Shown here: in pieces, positions 24,474 to 32,307 of the stretch
Layout: every line of letters begins with the position of its first letter
Numbering within the stretch: position 1 is the stretch's first letter
Source of the DNA: Mycolicibacterium nivoides
GTDB lineage: Bacteria > Actinomycetota > Actinomycetes > Mycobacteriales > Mycobacteriaceae
NCBI RefSeq assembly: GCF_003855255.1
Contig: NZ_CP034072.1
Location: forward strand, 2,472,430-2,536,429
Direction of reading: 5' to 3'
Length of the DNA: 64,000 nucleotides
The notes under the pieces: model-generated
The model's database searches: none
What the model was told of the DNA's origin: nothing
What the model saw: only the letters and a program-made list of their open reading frames with translations
Translations under genes and position numbers: made by a program

Positions 24474-24795
24474 GTTGCCTGAAGAATTCGCCGACCTGGA
24501 GCGGTTCAGCGACTGGTGCCTGCCCACCGAGGAGGAGCGCTATCAGAAGCGTCTCAACTCGTCGATGGACGAGATGCAGGAACTGTACGACGCAGGCATG
24601 GCACGCCTCGAGGACATCATGGTCTACGTCGATGCCCGCTTCCCGCTGGCGAGCATGCCGGACGACGCCAAGGCGCTGGTGCATCTCGGTCAATCCGTCG
24701 TCATGGTGAGCTTCCCGATCGAGGTGTGGAAGCAACCGCGGGTGCTCGACAGCGGTGCGGCCTACATCAATCTCATCAAGGAGCCGGTGGTCTGA
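24466..24795 (+). CDS. Unknown small protein coupled to the Rieske oxygenase
   Basis: A 109-residue soluble protein starting MSKLPEEFADLERFSDWCLP, with an AAGG site nine bases upstream of ATG 24466. It overlaps the oxygenase stop by 8 nt and precedes the amidohydrolase GTG by two bases, so it is tightly coupled. The first half is predicted helical and charged (TEEERYQKRLNSSMDEMQEL), the second half beta-like (VVMVSFPIEVW, AAYINLIKEPVV). It has one cysteine, no metal motif and no resemblance I can see to oxygenase beta subunits. An accessory or assembly role for the oxygenase is a guess. Confidence 0.75.
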   Translation: MSKLPEEFADLERFSDWCLPTEEERYQKRLNSSMDEMQELYDAGMARLEDIMVYVDARFPLASMPDDAKALVHLGQSVVMVSFPIEVWKQPRVLDSGAAYINLIKEPVV

Positions 24796-24797
24796 TC

Positions 24798-26024
24798 GTG
24801 CTGACCCTCAAAGCTGCGGGTCTGGTCGACGTCGATGCCGGGACGATCATTCGTCCCGGCATTGTCCGTGTCGACGGGGACCGAATCGTAGGTATAGGCG
24901 GGCCGATTCCAGAAGATTCCGACGTGATCGATCTGGGCGACTCCATCCTGCTGCCCGGACTGATGGACATGGAAGTCAACCTGTTGATGGGTGGCCGGGG
25001 TGAGAACCCGGGCCTGTCCCAGGTTCAGGACGATCCCCCGACCCGCGTCCTGCGTGCGGTGGGCAACGCCCGCCGGACGCTGCGCGCCGGGTTCACCACG
25101 GTGCGCAACCTCGGGTTGTTCGTCAAGACCGGCGGATATCTGCTCGACGTCGCCCTGGGCAGGGCCATCGATGCCGGGTTGATCGATGGTCCGCGCATCA
25201 TCCCCGCCGGCCACGCCATCACCCCTACCGGCGGGCACCTGGATCCGACGATGTTCGCGGCGTTCATGCCGGGCGTGCTGGAGCTGACCATCGAGGAAGG
25301 CATCGCCAACGGGGTCGATGAGATCCGCAAGGCGGTCCGCTACCAGATCAAGCACGGGGCTCAGCTGATCAAGGTGTGCTGCTCGGGCGGTGTCATGTCC
25401 CTCACCGGTGAGGCTGGCGCACAACACTATTCGGACGAGGAATTGCGCGTCATCGTCGACGAGGCGCATCGGCGCGGACTGCGGGTCGCGGCCCACACCC
25501 ACGGCGCCGAGGCGGTCAAACATGCCGTGGACTGCGGCATCGACTGCATCGAGCACGGTTTCCTGATGGATGACGAGGCCATCCAGAAGCTGGTCGACAA
25601 CGACCGGTTCCTGGTCACCACCCGCCGGCTGGCACAGGCCATGGACGTCTCGAAGGCACCGAAGGTGCTGCAGGACAAAGCAGCCGAGATGTTCCCCAGG
25701 GCCGAGACCTCCATCAAGGCGGCCTACGAGGCCGGGGTGAAGATCGCTGTGGGTACCGACGCGCCGGCCATCCCGCACGGCAAGAACGCCGACGAACTCG
25801 TCACGCTGGTCGAGTGGGGCATGCCGCCGGCCGCGGTGCTGCGGTCAGCCACCACGATCGCCGCCGATCTGATCAACGTCACCGACCGGGGCCGGCTGGC
25901 AGAAGGGCTGCTCGCCGACATCATCGCGGTGCCGGGCAATCCACTCGAGGACATCACCGTTACACAACATGTGGATTTTGTAATGAAAGGCGGTAAGGTC
26001 TTCCGCAATGAGCACATCAACTGA
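24798..26024 (+). CDS. Metal-dependent amidohydrolase (imidazolonepropionase-like)
   Basis: A 408-residue PF01979-type hydrolase starting at GTG 24798. An N-terminal beta-sandwich (GIVRVDGDRIVGIGG) precedes the barrel; metal-site and catalytic residues are visible in LIKVCCSGGVMS, AAHTHGAEAVKHAVD, CIEHGFLMDDE and AVGTDAPAIPHG, and the C-terminal segment LINVTDRGRLAEGLLADIIA is standard. The first metal motif (HxH) reads MEVNLLMG here, so the His pair appears changed. It may open a lactone or amide ring. Its last 17 bases overlap the SnoaL-like gene. Confidence 0.85.
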   Translation: MLTLKAAGLVDVDAGTIIRPGIVRVDGDRIVGIGGPIPEDSDVIDLGDSILLPGLMDMEVNLLMGGRGENPGLSQVQDDPPTRVLRAVGNARRTLRAGFTTVRNLGLFVKTGGYLLDVALGRAIDAGLIDGPRIIPAGHAITPTGGHLDPTMFAAFMPGVLELTIEEGIANGVDEIRKAVRYQIKHGAQLIKVCCSGGVMSLTGEAGAQHYSDEELRVIVDEAHRRGLRVAAHTHGAEAVKHAVDCGIDCIEHGFLMDDEAIQKLVDNDRFLVTTRRLAQAMDVSKAPKVLQDKAAEMFPRAETSIKAAYEAGVKIAVGTDAPAIPHGKNADELVTLVEWGMPPAAVLRSATTIAADLINVTDRGRLAEGLLADIIAVPGNPLEDITVTQHVDFVMKGGKVFRNEHIN

Positions 26025-26454
26025 TTCCCCGACGCGGACCGAGGATCTGATCGAGATCCAGCAGGTGCTCGCCAAATACGCGGTGACCATCACCCAGGGC
26101 GACATCGACGGTCTGATCAGTGTTTTCACCCCCGACGGCACGTACAGCGCATTCGGCGAGACCTACACGCTCAATCGCTTCCCGGTACTGGTGGACGCCG
26201 CGCCCAAGGGCCTGTTCATGACCGGCACCGCCCTGATCGACCTGGTCGAAGGGGCCGACACCGCGTCAGGCACACAGCCGCTGTGCTTCATCGAGCACTC
26301 CAAGCACGACATGCGCATCGGCTACTACCGCGACACCTACCAGCGGACCGCCGAGGGTTGGCGACTGAAGACCCGCGCGATGACCTTCATCCGGCGCAGT
26401 GGCGATCACGACCACGGCCGGCCGCACGCGATCGGTAGGCCGGAAGCAGGATGA
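26008..26454 (+). CDS. SnoaL/NTF2-like domain protein
   Basis: A 148-residue protein with the NTF2-like fold: helix EDLIEIQQVLAKYAVTITQGD, then VFTPDGTYSAFGE and the closing strands YYRDTYQRTAEGWRLKTRAM. This layout is typical of SnoaL_4 proteins in aromatic and steroid catabolism, which act as dehydratases, isomerases or have no known activity. No clear catalytic pair can be named. It overlaps the amidohydrolase end by 17 nt and the next gene start by 4 nt. Confidence 0.82.
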   Translation: MSTSTDSPTRTEDLIEIQQVLAKYAVTITQGDIDGLISVFTPDGTYSAFGETYTLNRFPVLVDAAPKGLFMTGTALIDLVEGADTASGTQPLCFIEHSKHDMRIGYYRDTYQRTAEGWRLKTRAMTFIRRSGDHDHGRPHAIGRPEAG

Positions 26455-27602
26455 GCGAGCGCAGCGAGCGAATCGCAGATCTATTCGAACCAGCGGCTTT
26501 CCGCACGGCGCTGCAGGATTGGCTCGCCGAGAATGACCTGACGCCACCCGATGACCATTCGCTGGAAGGTCATATGCGCCAGTTCGCCCGCGTGCAGAAG
26601 GCACTTTACGACGGCGGCTGGAGCCGCTACGGCTGGCCCGAGCACGCCGGTGGACTGGGTGGTCCGGAGATGCTGCGCGCCATCGTCGGCGAGGAGGTCG
26701 TGGGCCGCAGGCTGGCCGAACCCGGCCCCTACTCGATGCTCGAAGTGCTGGCGCCGACGATGATCGACTACGCGCCCAAGGAACTGGCCGCCGAGATGGT
26801 GCCGAAACTGCTGTCCGGCGAAGAGCAATGGTGCCAAGGGTTCTCCGAACCCGGCTCGGGCAGCGACCTGGCATCACTGACCACACGCGCGGTACAGCAT
26901 CCAACGGAGGGTCACCGCTACATCATCAATGGCCAGAAGGTCTGGACCAGCTTCGCGCAATACTCGCACCGGTGCATCCTGCTCACCCGCACCGGCGATG
27001 CGGACACCCCCAACCACCAGGCGATCACCGCGTTCTTCGTCGACACCGACTCCCCCGGCATCACGGTCCGGCCGTTGCGCACCATGCACGATGTCGATGA
27101 GTTCTGCGAGGTGTACTTCGACGATGTCGAGGTCGACGCGAGCCGGATGCTCGGCAAGCCCGGCGACGGCTGGCAGCTGGCGATGGACCTGCTGCCCTAC
27201 GAGCGTTCGACCTGCTTCTGGCAGCGCATCGCCTACCTGTACTCACGGTTCGACGCACTGGTCGAAGCGGTGAAACGGCAAGGGCAGGTGGTGGATCCGG
27301 ACCTCGGAGAGGTCTACCTTGCGCTGCACACTCTGCGCTGCCGTTCGGCGGCAACCCAGCACCGGCTGGCCCAGGGTCACAAGCTCGGACCCGACACCTC
27401 GATCGACAAGGTGCTGCTGGCGACTGCCGAACAGCTGCTCTACGACACCGCCCGCAATCTGATGCCCGGCGTCATCGAACTCGAAGACTCCGAATGGCGC
27501 ACCGAGTACCTGTATTCACGAGCGTCGACAATCTACGGCGGCACGGCCGAAGTGCAACGCAACATCATCGCGCGTCGCCTGCTGGACCTAGGGAAGGAGT
27601 GA
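26451..27602 (+). CDS. Acyl-CoA dehydrogenase, alpha-type subunit of a heteromeric pair
   Basis: A 383-residue FadE-like subunit with GFSEPGSGSDLASL, IINGQKVWTSFAQYS and, at the end, RASTIYGGTAEVQRN, where the usual catalytic Glu of YEGT is Gly. It begins MSERSERIADLF, encoded by a repetitive GAGCGAGCGCAGC start region. It is directly followed (3 nt) by a second, shorter acyl-CoA dehydrogenase gene. In mycobacteria such adjacent unequal FadE genes encode alpha2beta2 heterotetramers used on bulky CoA esters such as steroid side-chain or ring intermediates (for example FadE26-FadE27). Confidence 0.88.
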   Translation: MSERSERIADLFEPAAFRTALQDWLAENDLTPPDDHSLEGHMRQFARVQKALYDGGWSRYGWPEHAGGLGGPEMLRAIVGEEVVGRRLAEPGPYSMLEVLAPTMIDYAPKELAAEMVPKLLSGEEQWCQGFSEPGSGSDLASLTTRAVQHPTEGHRYIINGQKVWTSFAQYSHRCILLTRTGDADTPNHQAITAFFVDTDSPGITVRPLRTMHDVDEFCEVYFDDVEVDASRMLGKPGDGWQLAMDLLPYERSTCFWQRIAYLYSRFDALVEAVKRQGQVVDPDLGEVYLALHTLRCRSAATQHRLAQGHKLGPDTSIDKVLLATAEQLLYDTARNLMPGVIELEDSEWRTEYLYSRASTIYGGTAEVQRNIIARRLLDLGKE

Positions 27603-27605
27603 GGC

Positions 27606-28412
27606 GTGACCGATTTGGATACCGAATCACTCGGCCTGCTCGAAGACACCCTGCGCAAGACCATGCTGTCGGCCTCGGGAGCCAAGCTGGATGCCGCGCT
27701 GGCCGAACTCGGCTGGGCCGAGATGCTGTCCGACATGCCAGAGGTGGCCATGCCTCTCGTGTTCCGCCTGCTGGGCGAAACAGGTTCGCACGCGTCGATT
27801 CTCAACGATGTGCTGCTTGAGACGATCGGTGGCCTTCCCGGCGGTACGCCGCCGATGCCCTATGCCGGTGGCATCTGGGTGGTGTGGGAACGCGAGGATC
27901 AGCCTGCCGGCGGCAACCCGACAATGGGCGGCCTGCCGCTGCGGGAAGTGCCCGACGGCCAGTTGCTGCGGATATCGGAGGCGCGCCGCGCGCTGGGCTG
28001 GTGGCTGGTCGGCTCGGCCCGCGGGATGCTGGCCCTCGCCCGACAGCACGCACTGGACCGGGTCCAGTTCGGCAAGCCGATCTCGTCCTTCCAGGCCGTG
28101 CGGCACCGGCTGGCCGAGACACTCGTGGCCATCGAAGGTGCCGAGGCGACGCTGAGCCTGCCTGGTGCGGACAACGTCGATCTGAACTCGCTGCTGGCCA
28201 AGGCCGCCGCGGGCAAGGCCGCGCTGACCGCGGCCAAGCACTGCCAACAGGTGCTCGGGGGCATCGGTTTCACCGCCGAGCACGAGCTGCACAACCACGT
28301 GAAGCGGGTTCTGGTGCTCGACGGGTTGCTCGGCAGCTCAAGGGAACTCACCCGCAAGGCCGGATCCGGTCTGCGGGCCCGCGGGACCGTCCCACGCTTG
28401 GCCCAGCTGTAG
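27606..28412 (+). CDS. Acyl-CoA dehydrogenase, short beta-type subunit
   Basis: A 268-residue acyl-CoA dehydrogenase-like protein, about 100 residues shorter than the family norm; the N-terminal helical and middle beta domains are reduced, while the C-terminal helical domain is clear (ALDRVQFGKPISSFQAVRHR, CQQVLGGIGFTAEHELH). This matches the beta subunits of heterotetrameric mycobacterial FadE pairs, in which the FAD and active sites are split between partners. GTG start, three bases after the alpha subunit stop. It is the last gene of the Rieske operon; a strong terminator follows. Confidence 0.85.
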   Translation: MTDLDTESLGLLEDTLRKTMLSASGAKLDAALAELGWAEMLSDMPEVAMPLVFRLLGETGSHASILNDVLLETIGGLPGGTPPMPYAGGIWVVWEREDQPAGGNPTMGGLPLREVPDGQLLRISEARRALGWWLVGSARGMLALARQHALDRVQFGKPISSFQAVRHRLAETLVAIEGAEATLSLPGADNVDLNSLLAKAAAGKAALTAAKHCQQVLGGIGFTAEHELHNHVKRVLVLDGLLGSSRELTRKAGSGLRARGTVPRLAQL

Positions 28413-28433
28413 CGTTTCCTGCCGAGCAGACAT

Positions 28434-28469
28434 AAAACTGCCCCTTTTCGTTCGAAAAGGGGCAGTTTT
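28434..28469. terminator. Bidirectional rho-independent-type terminator
   Basis: Two exactly complementary 17-base arms (28434-28450 and 28453-28469) around a TT loop; the outer arm starts AAAACTGCCCC and ends in TTTT, so there is a T-tract on each strand. It sits 22 bases after the beta-subunit stop and 38 bases beyond the end of the convergent cyclase gene, so it can stop transcription from both sides. Confidence 0.88.
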
Positions 28470-28506
28470 GCTGGGGGTCCCACCCGCTTGCGGGGGACTG
28501 CTCGCG

Positions 28507-29988
28507 CTAGGGGGTGACGGGCTCGGCGAAGACCGTGGCCGTCGAACGGCCACGCAACACCGTCGAACCGCGCACCACCCAGTGCTCGCCTTCGTCGGCA
28601 TCGGCATGGGCCAGCGCGCTTCCCGAGCACAACACCGTCGACTCGCGGTCCTTGGCGTGGTCGGCCAACCGCGCTGCCTCGTTGACCGCGTCGCCGATCA
28701 CGGTGTACTCGTAGCGGTTCTCGGCGCCGATGTTCCCCGCGAACACCGAGCCGCACGAAATGCCAACGCCGAACTCCACATCCGGTAGCTCGTGGAGCCG
28801 CGGCACCAGTGCCCGCGCTGTGGCCAGCGCCGAGGAAGCCGGGTTGTCCAGCCGTAGCGGCGCACCGAAGACGGCCAGCACGGCATCGCCCTCGAACTTG
28901 TTGATCAGGCCGTGATGGCGCTCGACCGTGTCCACCACGATCTTGAAGAATCCGTTCAGCAGCTGCGCCACCTCCTGCGGCGGACGCGAGGCACCCAATG
29001 CAGTCGAGCCGACCAGGTCGACATACAGCACTGCTGCCTCCCGCACATCGCCGGTGACCGCCGCGCCCTGCTCCAGGGCATGGCGGGCCACGTCGACGCC
29101 GACATACCGCCCGAACAGGTCTCGCAACCGGTTCCGCTCCGCCAGGCCGGCCAGCATTCGGTTGAATCCGTATTGGAGTCGGCCGATCTCGGACGACTCA
29201 TACACCTTGACCGAGACACCCGACCAGCCTCTTTCGACGGCTTTCATGGCCAGCACGACTTCCCCGATCGGGTCGGAGACAGAGCGCGCAACCAGAAACA
29301 TCGACCGCAGACCGAAGATCAGCGAAACGATGGCCAGCACGAGCACCGCGGCCTCGACCGGCGCCGTCTTCTGCACGAACCAGCCATTGGAGCGGGCCAG
29401 CACGATCAACGCTATTCCCAATATGGGCAGCCCACTGAACAGTGTCCAGATGGTGATCAGGCGGGCCAGCACACCGGGCATCCGGACGATCGCGGCCGAG
29501 GACGCGGTCAACGACGCCGCCACGATCGGCCGCAACATCCGTTGCGTCACCAGGAATCCCATACAGGCGGCCGCTATGCCGCCGAAGAGGATCGCACCCC
29601 CCATCACATACGCGACACCTCCCCCGGCATCGAGGTTGAGGAGGGTGTACACCAGGGCGCTCACCGCCCACGTGGTGAACTGGATGATGGTCTGACGCGG
29701 CGCGATACGCATGGCGGCGCGCTGCTGTTGCGGCGTCGGATTCTCGCCCGCGGCATACCATTTGAAGGTCGGATGGACGTTGACCCAGCCGACGACGGTG
29801 TCGACGATCGCCGCCGCGACCATCAGAGCGATCAGCGCGACCAGGTTCGCCTGGGTCATCAGCTGGCGCGCGTCACCGACGGTGTTGCGGCTCAGTGCGA
29901 GCACCACGAGCGTCACCGCCGCCGCGGCGGTGGTCTGCGCATAGATCTGCCTGGCCGCGTAACTCACACTGAGCCGGATCGCCCCCAT
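28507..29988 (-). CDS. Membrane adenylate cyclase with HAMP domain (Rv1318c-like)
   Basis: A 493-residue integral membrane class III nucleotidyl cyclase. Six hydrophobic helices occupy about residues 15-250, a HAMP linker follows (SDPIGEVVLAMKAVERGWSG), then the catalytic domain. Metal Asp residues are in VLYVDLVGS and KFEGDAVLAVFG, the purine-selecting Lys is in INKFEGD, and the transition-state Asn and Arg are in IGDAVNEAARLADH, so it should be active. Architecture matches the M. tuberculosis Rv1318c/Rv1319c/Rv1320c/Rv3645 group. It is a housekeeping-type gene between catabolic operons and converges on the Rieske operon. Confidence 0.92.
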   Translation of the reverse strand: MGAIRLSVSYAARQIYAQTTAAAAVTLVVLALSRNTVGDARQLMTQANLVALIALMVAAAIVDTVVGWVNVHPTFKWYAAGENPTPQQQRAAMRIAPRQTIIQFTTWAVSALVYTLLNLDAGGGVAYVMGGAILFGGIAAACMGFLVTQRMLRPIVAASLTASSAAIVRMPGVLARLITIWTLFSGLPILGIALIVLARSNGWFVQKTAPVEAAVLVLAIVSLIFGLRSMFLVARSVSDPIGEVVLAMKAVERGWSGVSVKVYESSEIGRLQYGFNRMLAGLAERNRLRDLFGRYVGVDVARHALEQGAAVTGDVREAAVLYVDLVGSTALGASRPPQEVAQLLNGFFKIVVDTVERHHGLINKFEGDAVLAVFGAPLRLDNPASSALATARALVPRLHELPDVEFGVGISCGSVFAGNIGAENRYEYTVIGDAVNEAARLADHAKDRESTVLCSGSALAHADADEGEHWVVRGSTVLRGRSTATVFAEPVTP

Positions 29989-30004
29989 CCTCAGAGGCCC
30001 AGGC

Positions 30005-30787
30005 CTACTTGATGTTCTGCTTCATTCCGTCGATATCCATGAGCACCGGCCATCCGCTGACGCTAAGCGCATTGCCGTGCCCGGTCTGGTGAATATCGAA
30101 CACCGATTGGATCGCGGCGTAGAAGCCCTGTACGTCGAGGGTCTGATTGACCGCGCGCTTGGCCTGACGGAGCGCGAACGCGGGCATCTGCGCGATCTGC
30201 GCGGCCAGCTCAGCAGCCTGGGCGTCGAGTTCGTCACGCGGCACCACCCGGTTGACCATGCCGGTGCGCTCGGCCTCCTCGGCGGTCAAGGCCCGGCCGG
30301 TGAACAGGATCTCCTTGGCCTTGCGGGCACCGAGCTCCCAGGTGTGGCCGTGGTATTCGACGCCGCCGATGCCCATCAGGGCCACCGGATCGGAGAACAG
30401 CGCGTCATCTGCGGCCAGGATCAGGTCGCACGGCCAGCAGAGCAGAAGACCGCCCGAGATGCATCGTCCCTGTACCGCCGCGATCGACGGCTTGGGCACG
30501 TTGCGCCACCGCAACGTGTACTCCAGATAGCGCCGCGACTCGTGCTCGATGAGGAATTCCAGCGTGATCTTGTCGGGCACCGGCCCACCGCCGCGCAGGT
30601 CATGTCCCGCGGAGAAGTGCTTGCCATTGGCCCGCAGCACGATCACTTTCACATCGCGGTCATCGGCAGCCCTGGTCCACGCGGCGTCGAGCTCATCGAG
30701 CAGTTCCGGGTTCTGCGCATTGGCCGCTTCGGGCCGGTTGAGCGTGATCGTGGCGATCGAATCGGCAACGTCGTAGTCGATGTACAC
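30005..30787 (-). CDS. Enoyl-CoA hydratase/isomerase family protein
   Basis: A 260-residue crotonase starting at GTG 30787 with AAGGAAA just upstream; a longer frame runs into the promoter and is not supported. IATITLNRPEAANAQN and FSAGHDLRG form the CoA-binding and oxyanion region. The canonical catalytic Glu pair is not found: the GGGxE segment reads SGGLLLCWPCDL and the second Glu region reads DPVALMGIGGVEYHG. It may therefore be an isomerase, a hydrolase or a hydratase with altered catalytic residues. It diverges from the TetR gene across a perfect palindrome at 30924-30940. Confidence 0.87.
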   Translation of the reverse strand: MYIDYDVADSIATITLNRPEAANAQNPELLDELDAAWTRAADDRDVKVIVLRANGKHFSAGHDLRGGGPVPDKITLEFLIEHESRRYLEYTLRWRNVPKPSIAAVQGRCISGGLLLCWPCDLILAADDALFSDPVALMGIGGVEYHGHTWELGARKAKEILFTGRALTAEEAERTGMVNRVVPRDELDAQAAELAAQIAQMPAFALRQAKRAVNQTLDVQGFYAAIQSVFDIHQTGHGNALSVSGWPVLMDIDGMKQNIK

Positions 30788-30923
30788 GTGTTTCCTTCTG
30801 TTCACAGCTGCCACACGACAGCCGCCTCCGCGACCGCGGCAGCCGCCCGCAAACAGCAACCCAGGACGGCGCCAGATTTGATGTGAAACCCTTCTTCTCA
30901 AAGGACTTCTATAATTCCCACCA

Positions 30924-30940
30924 TGAGAATACTATTCTCA
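30924..30940. promoter_or_regulatory. GAGAAT-type operator, site E (perfect 17-bp palindrome)
   Basis: TGAGAATACTATTCTCA is a perfect 8-1-8 palindrome and the best copy of the motif that recurs ten times in the window. It lies in the divergent region between the crotonase (137 bases) and the TetR gene at 31062 (122 bases). Because the strongest copy sits in front of a regulator gene, that TetR protein is the prime candidate for binding all copies. Confidence 0.8.
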
Positions 30941-31061
30941 CAGTACGAAAGTTACAATCTCCGACACGTTGGCCGCGAGGGGGTCTGGCACCACAATGGC
31001 AAGGCGTTCTCCGGTACAGTCAGTTCATGTTCTCCCCACTCGACAAGCGTCGGAGCCGCCA

Positions 31062-31715
31062 GTGACTACCGCTGGCGAAGAACCCGCGTGGAAGCAACGA
31101 GCTGTCGAGCGGTCGATCAAAACCGCAAAGTTGCGCGCGGCCCAGCGTGTGCAACGTTTCCTGGACGCGGCCCAGGCGATCATCATCGAAAAGGGCAGCA
31201 CCGACTTCACCGTGCAAGAGGTCGTCGACCGCTCCCGCCAGTCACTGCGGAGCTTTTACCTGCAGTTCGACGGTAAGCACGAGCTCCTGCTCGCGTTGTT
31301 CGAGGACGCATTGAGCCGGTCGGCCGACCAGATCCGGGCCGCCACCTCGACCCAGGGCGAGCCGATCGAGCGGCTCAAGGTCGCCATCCAGCTGCTTTTC
31401 GAGTCGTCTCGGCCCGATCCGGCCGCCAAGCGCCCGCTGTTCACCGACTTCGCGCCGCGTTTGCTGGTGTCGCACCCGTCGGAGGTCAAAGTCGCCCACG
31501 CACCGCTGCTGGCCCTGCTCACGGAGCTCATGGAGGAGGCCTCGGAGGCCGGCCAGCTGCGCACGGGGATCAACCCGCGGCGGATGGCCGCGATGACCAT
31601 GCAGACGGTGATGTTCGTCGCACAATCCAGCGGCGGCGCCGATGAGGCATCGGTCCACCCGATCACCGCCGACGAGGTCTGGGACTTCGTCGCCAACGGA
31701 TTCGCCGCCAGCTAG
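31062..31715 (+). CDS. TetR family regulator, candidate master repressor of the GAGAAT regulon
   Basis: A 217-residue TetR protein; GTG 31062 (VTTAGEEPAWKQRAVERS) has GGAG seven bases upstream and is preferred over ATG 30996. The DNA-binding region is FTVQEVVDRSRQSLRSFYLQ, with QFDGKHELLLALFEDAL as the linker helix typical of TetR. The ligand domain contains SRPDPAAKRPLFTDFAPRLL; the effector is unknown, probably an acyl-CoA. The palindrome TGAGAATACTATTCTCA lies in its promoter and similar sites precede most operons in the window, suggesting autoregulation and control of the regulon. Binding is inferred, not shown. Confidence 0.85.
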   Translation: MTTAGEEPAWKQRAVERSIKTAKLRAAQRVQRFLDAAQAIIIEKGSTDFTVQEVVDRSRQSLRSFYLQFDGKHELLLALFEDALSRSADQIRAATSTQGEPIERLKVAIQLLFESSRPDPAAKRPLFTDFAPRLLVSHPSEVKVAHAPLLALLTELMEEASEAGQLRTGINPRRMAAMTMQTVMFVAQSSGGADEASVHPITADEVWDFVANGFAAS

Positions 31716-31717
31716 CT

Positions 31718-31732
31718 GAGAATTTCGTTCTC
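31718..31732. promoter_or_regulatory. GAGAAT-type operator, site F
   Basis: GAGAATTTCGTTCTC, with T before it, matches TGAGAAnnnnnTTCTC with perfect 5-base arms. It starts three bases after the TetR stop and ends 33 bases before the start of the DapB-like remnant, whose promoter it must have controlled. The surrounding 30 bases resemble those around site G. Confidence 0.65.
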
Positions 31733-31764
31733 CTAGAGGCAGAATTCTCCTTACGCTCAGGCGT

Positions 31765-32158
31765 GTGCCCGATCTCCGGACTCACCGCCATCGCGTCGCG
31801 CAATGGGCGACCGGCACCATCGGAACCCACGCGCTGCGCTCGATCATCGAGCACCCACATCTGGAGCTGAGCGGTGTTCACGTCTTCGGCGCCGGCGAGG
31901 TCGGAACCGACGCGGGCGACCTGTGCGACTTGGCCCCCACCGGCGTCACCGCCACCGACCGTATCGAGGCGATCCTCGACGCCGCGCCCGACTGTGTGCT
32001 CTACATGCCCGCGGCCCCATTCCACTCGATCGGATGGCTGCGGCATCCCCGGCTATACAGCGAACCGCGCGGTCAACGCGGTGCCCTTCGTCTGCGCCGC
32101 CGCGCCGGGAATCCGCGCGACTCTGGACCTGCCGCAGATCGTCGCCGAATTGAGTTAG
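31765..32158 (+). pseudogene. DapB-like NAD(P)-dependent dehydrogenase, internal deletion remnant
   Basis: The first 90 or so residues are intact: RVAQWATGTIGTHALRSIIE gives the Rossmann strand and loop, then GVHVFGAGEVGTDAGDLCDL. After ADRIEAILD..DCVLYMPA the frame is lost near 32045 and a different frame gives the family C-terminus (GYTANRAVNAVPFVCAA then IRATLDLPQIVAEL). The intact family (dihydrodipicolinate-reductase-like, often called amine dehydrogenase or misnamed diacylglycerol kinase in mycobacteria) is about 350 residues, so over 200 are missing. Operator site F precedes it and site G follows it. Confidence 0.75.
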
Positions 32159-32172
32159 AGAATTTCATTCTT
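32158..32172. promoter_or_regulatory. GAGAAT-type operator, site G
   Basis: GAGAATTTCATTCTT keeps one perfect half and a second half with one mismatch. It begins right at the stop of the DapB-like remnant and lies 136 bases upstream of the mycofactocin-type SDR start. Together with flanking bases it closely resembles site F, as if the promoter block had been duplicated. Confidence 0.5.
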
Positions 32173-32307
32173 CTAAGCGGAGAGTATAAATGGCCATAAA
32201 CGTATCTGTCATTGACACGGCAGGCGACCCGATGACAGAGTTGCTGAGCAGGTGCACAGAACTTCACCGAGCATGTGGCAGACACGAAAACAGAACTGGG
32301 GTAATCA

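Noticed and set aside
26451..26474. Repetitive GAGCGAGCGCAGC start region of an acyl-CoA dehydrogenase gene
   Set aside because: Looks like a repeat, but MSERSER-type starts are common in mycobacterial genes and a single copy here is no evidence for a mobile element.
31738..31749. AGAATTCT palindrome after operator site F
   Set aside because: Only an 8-base palindrome (EcoRI-like core); it lacks the spacing of the operator and can occur by chance.
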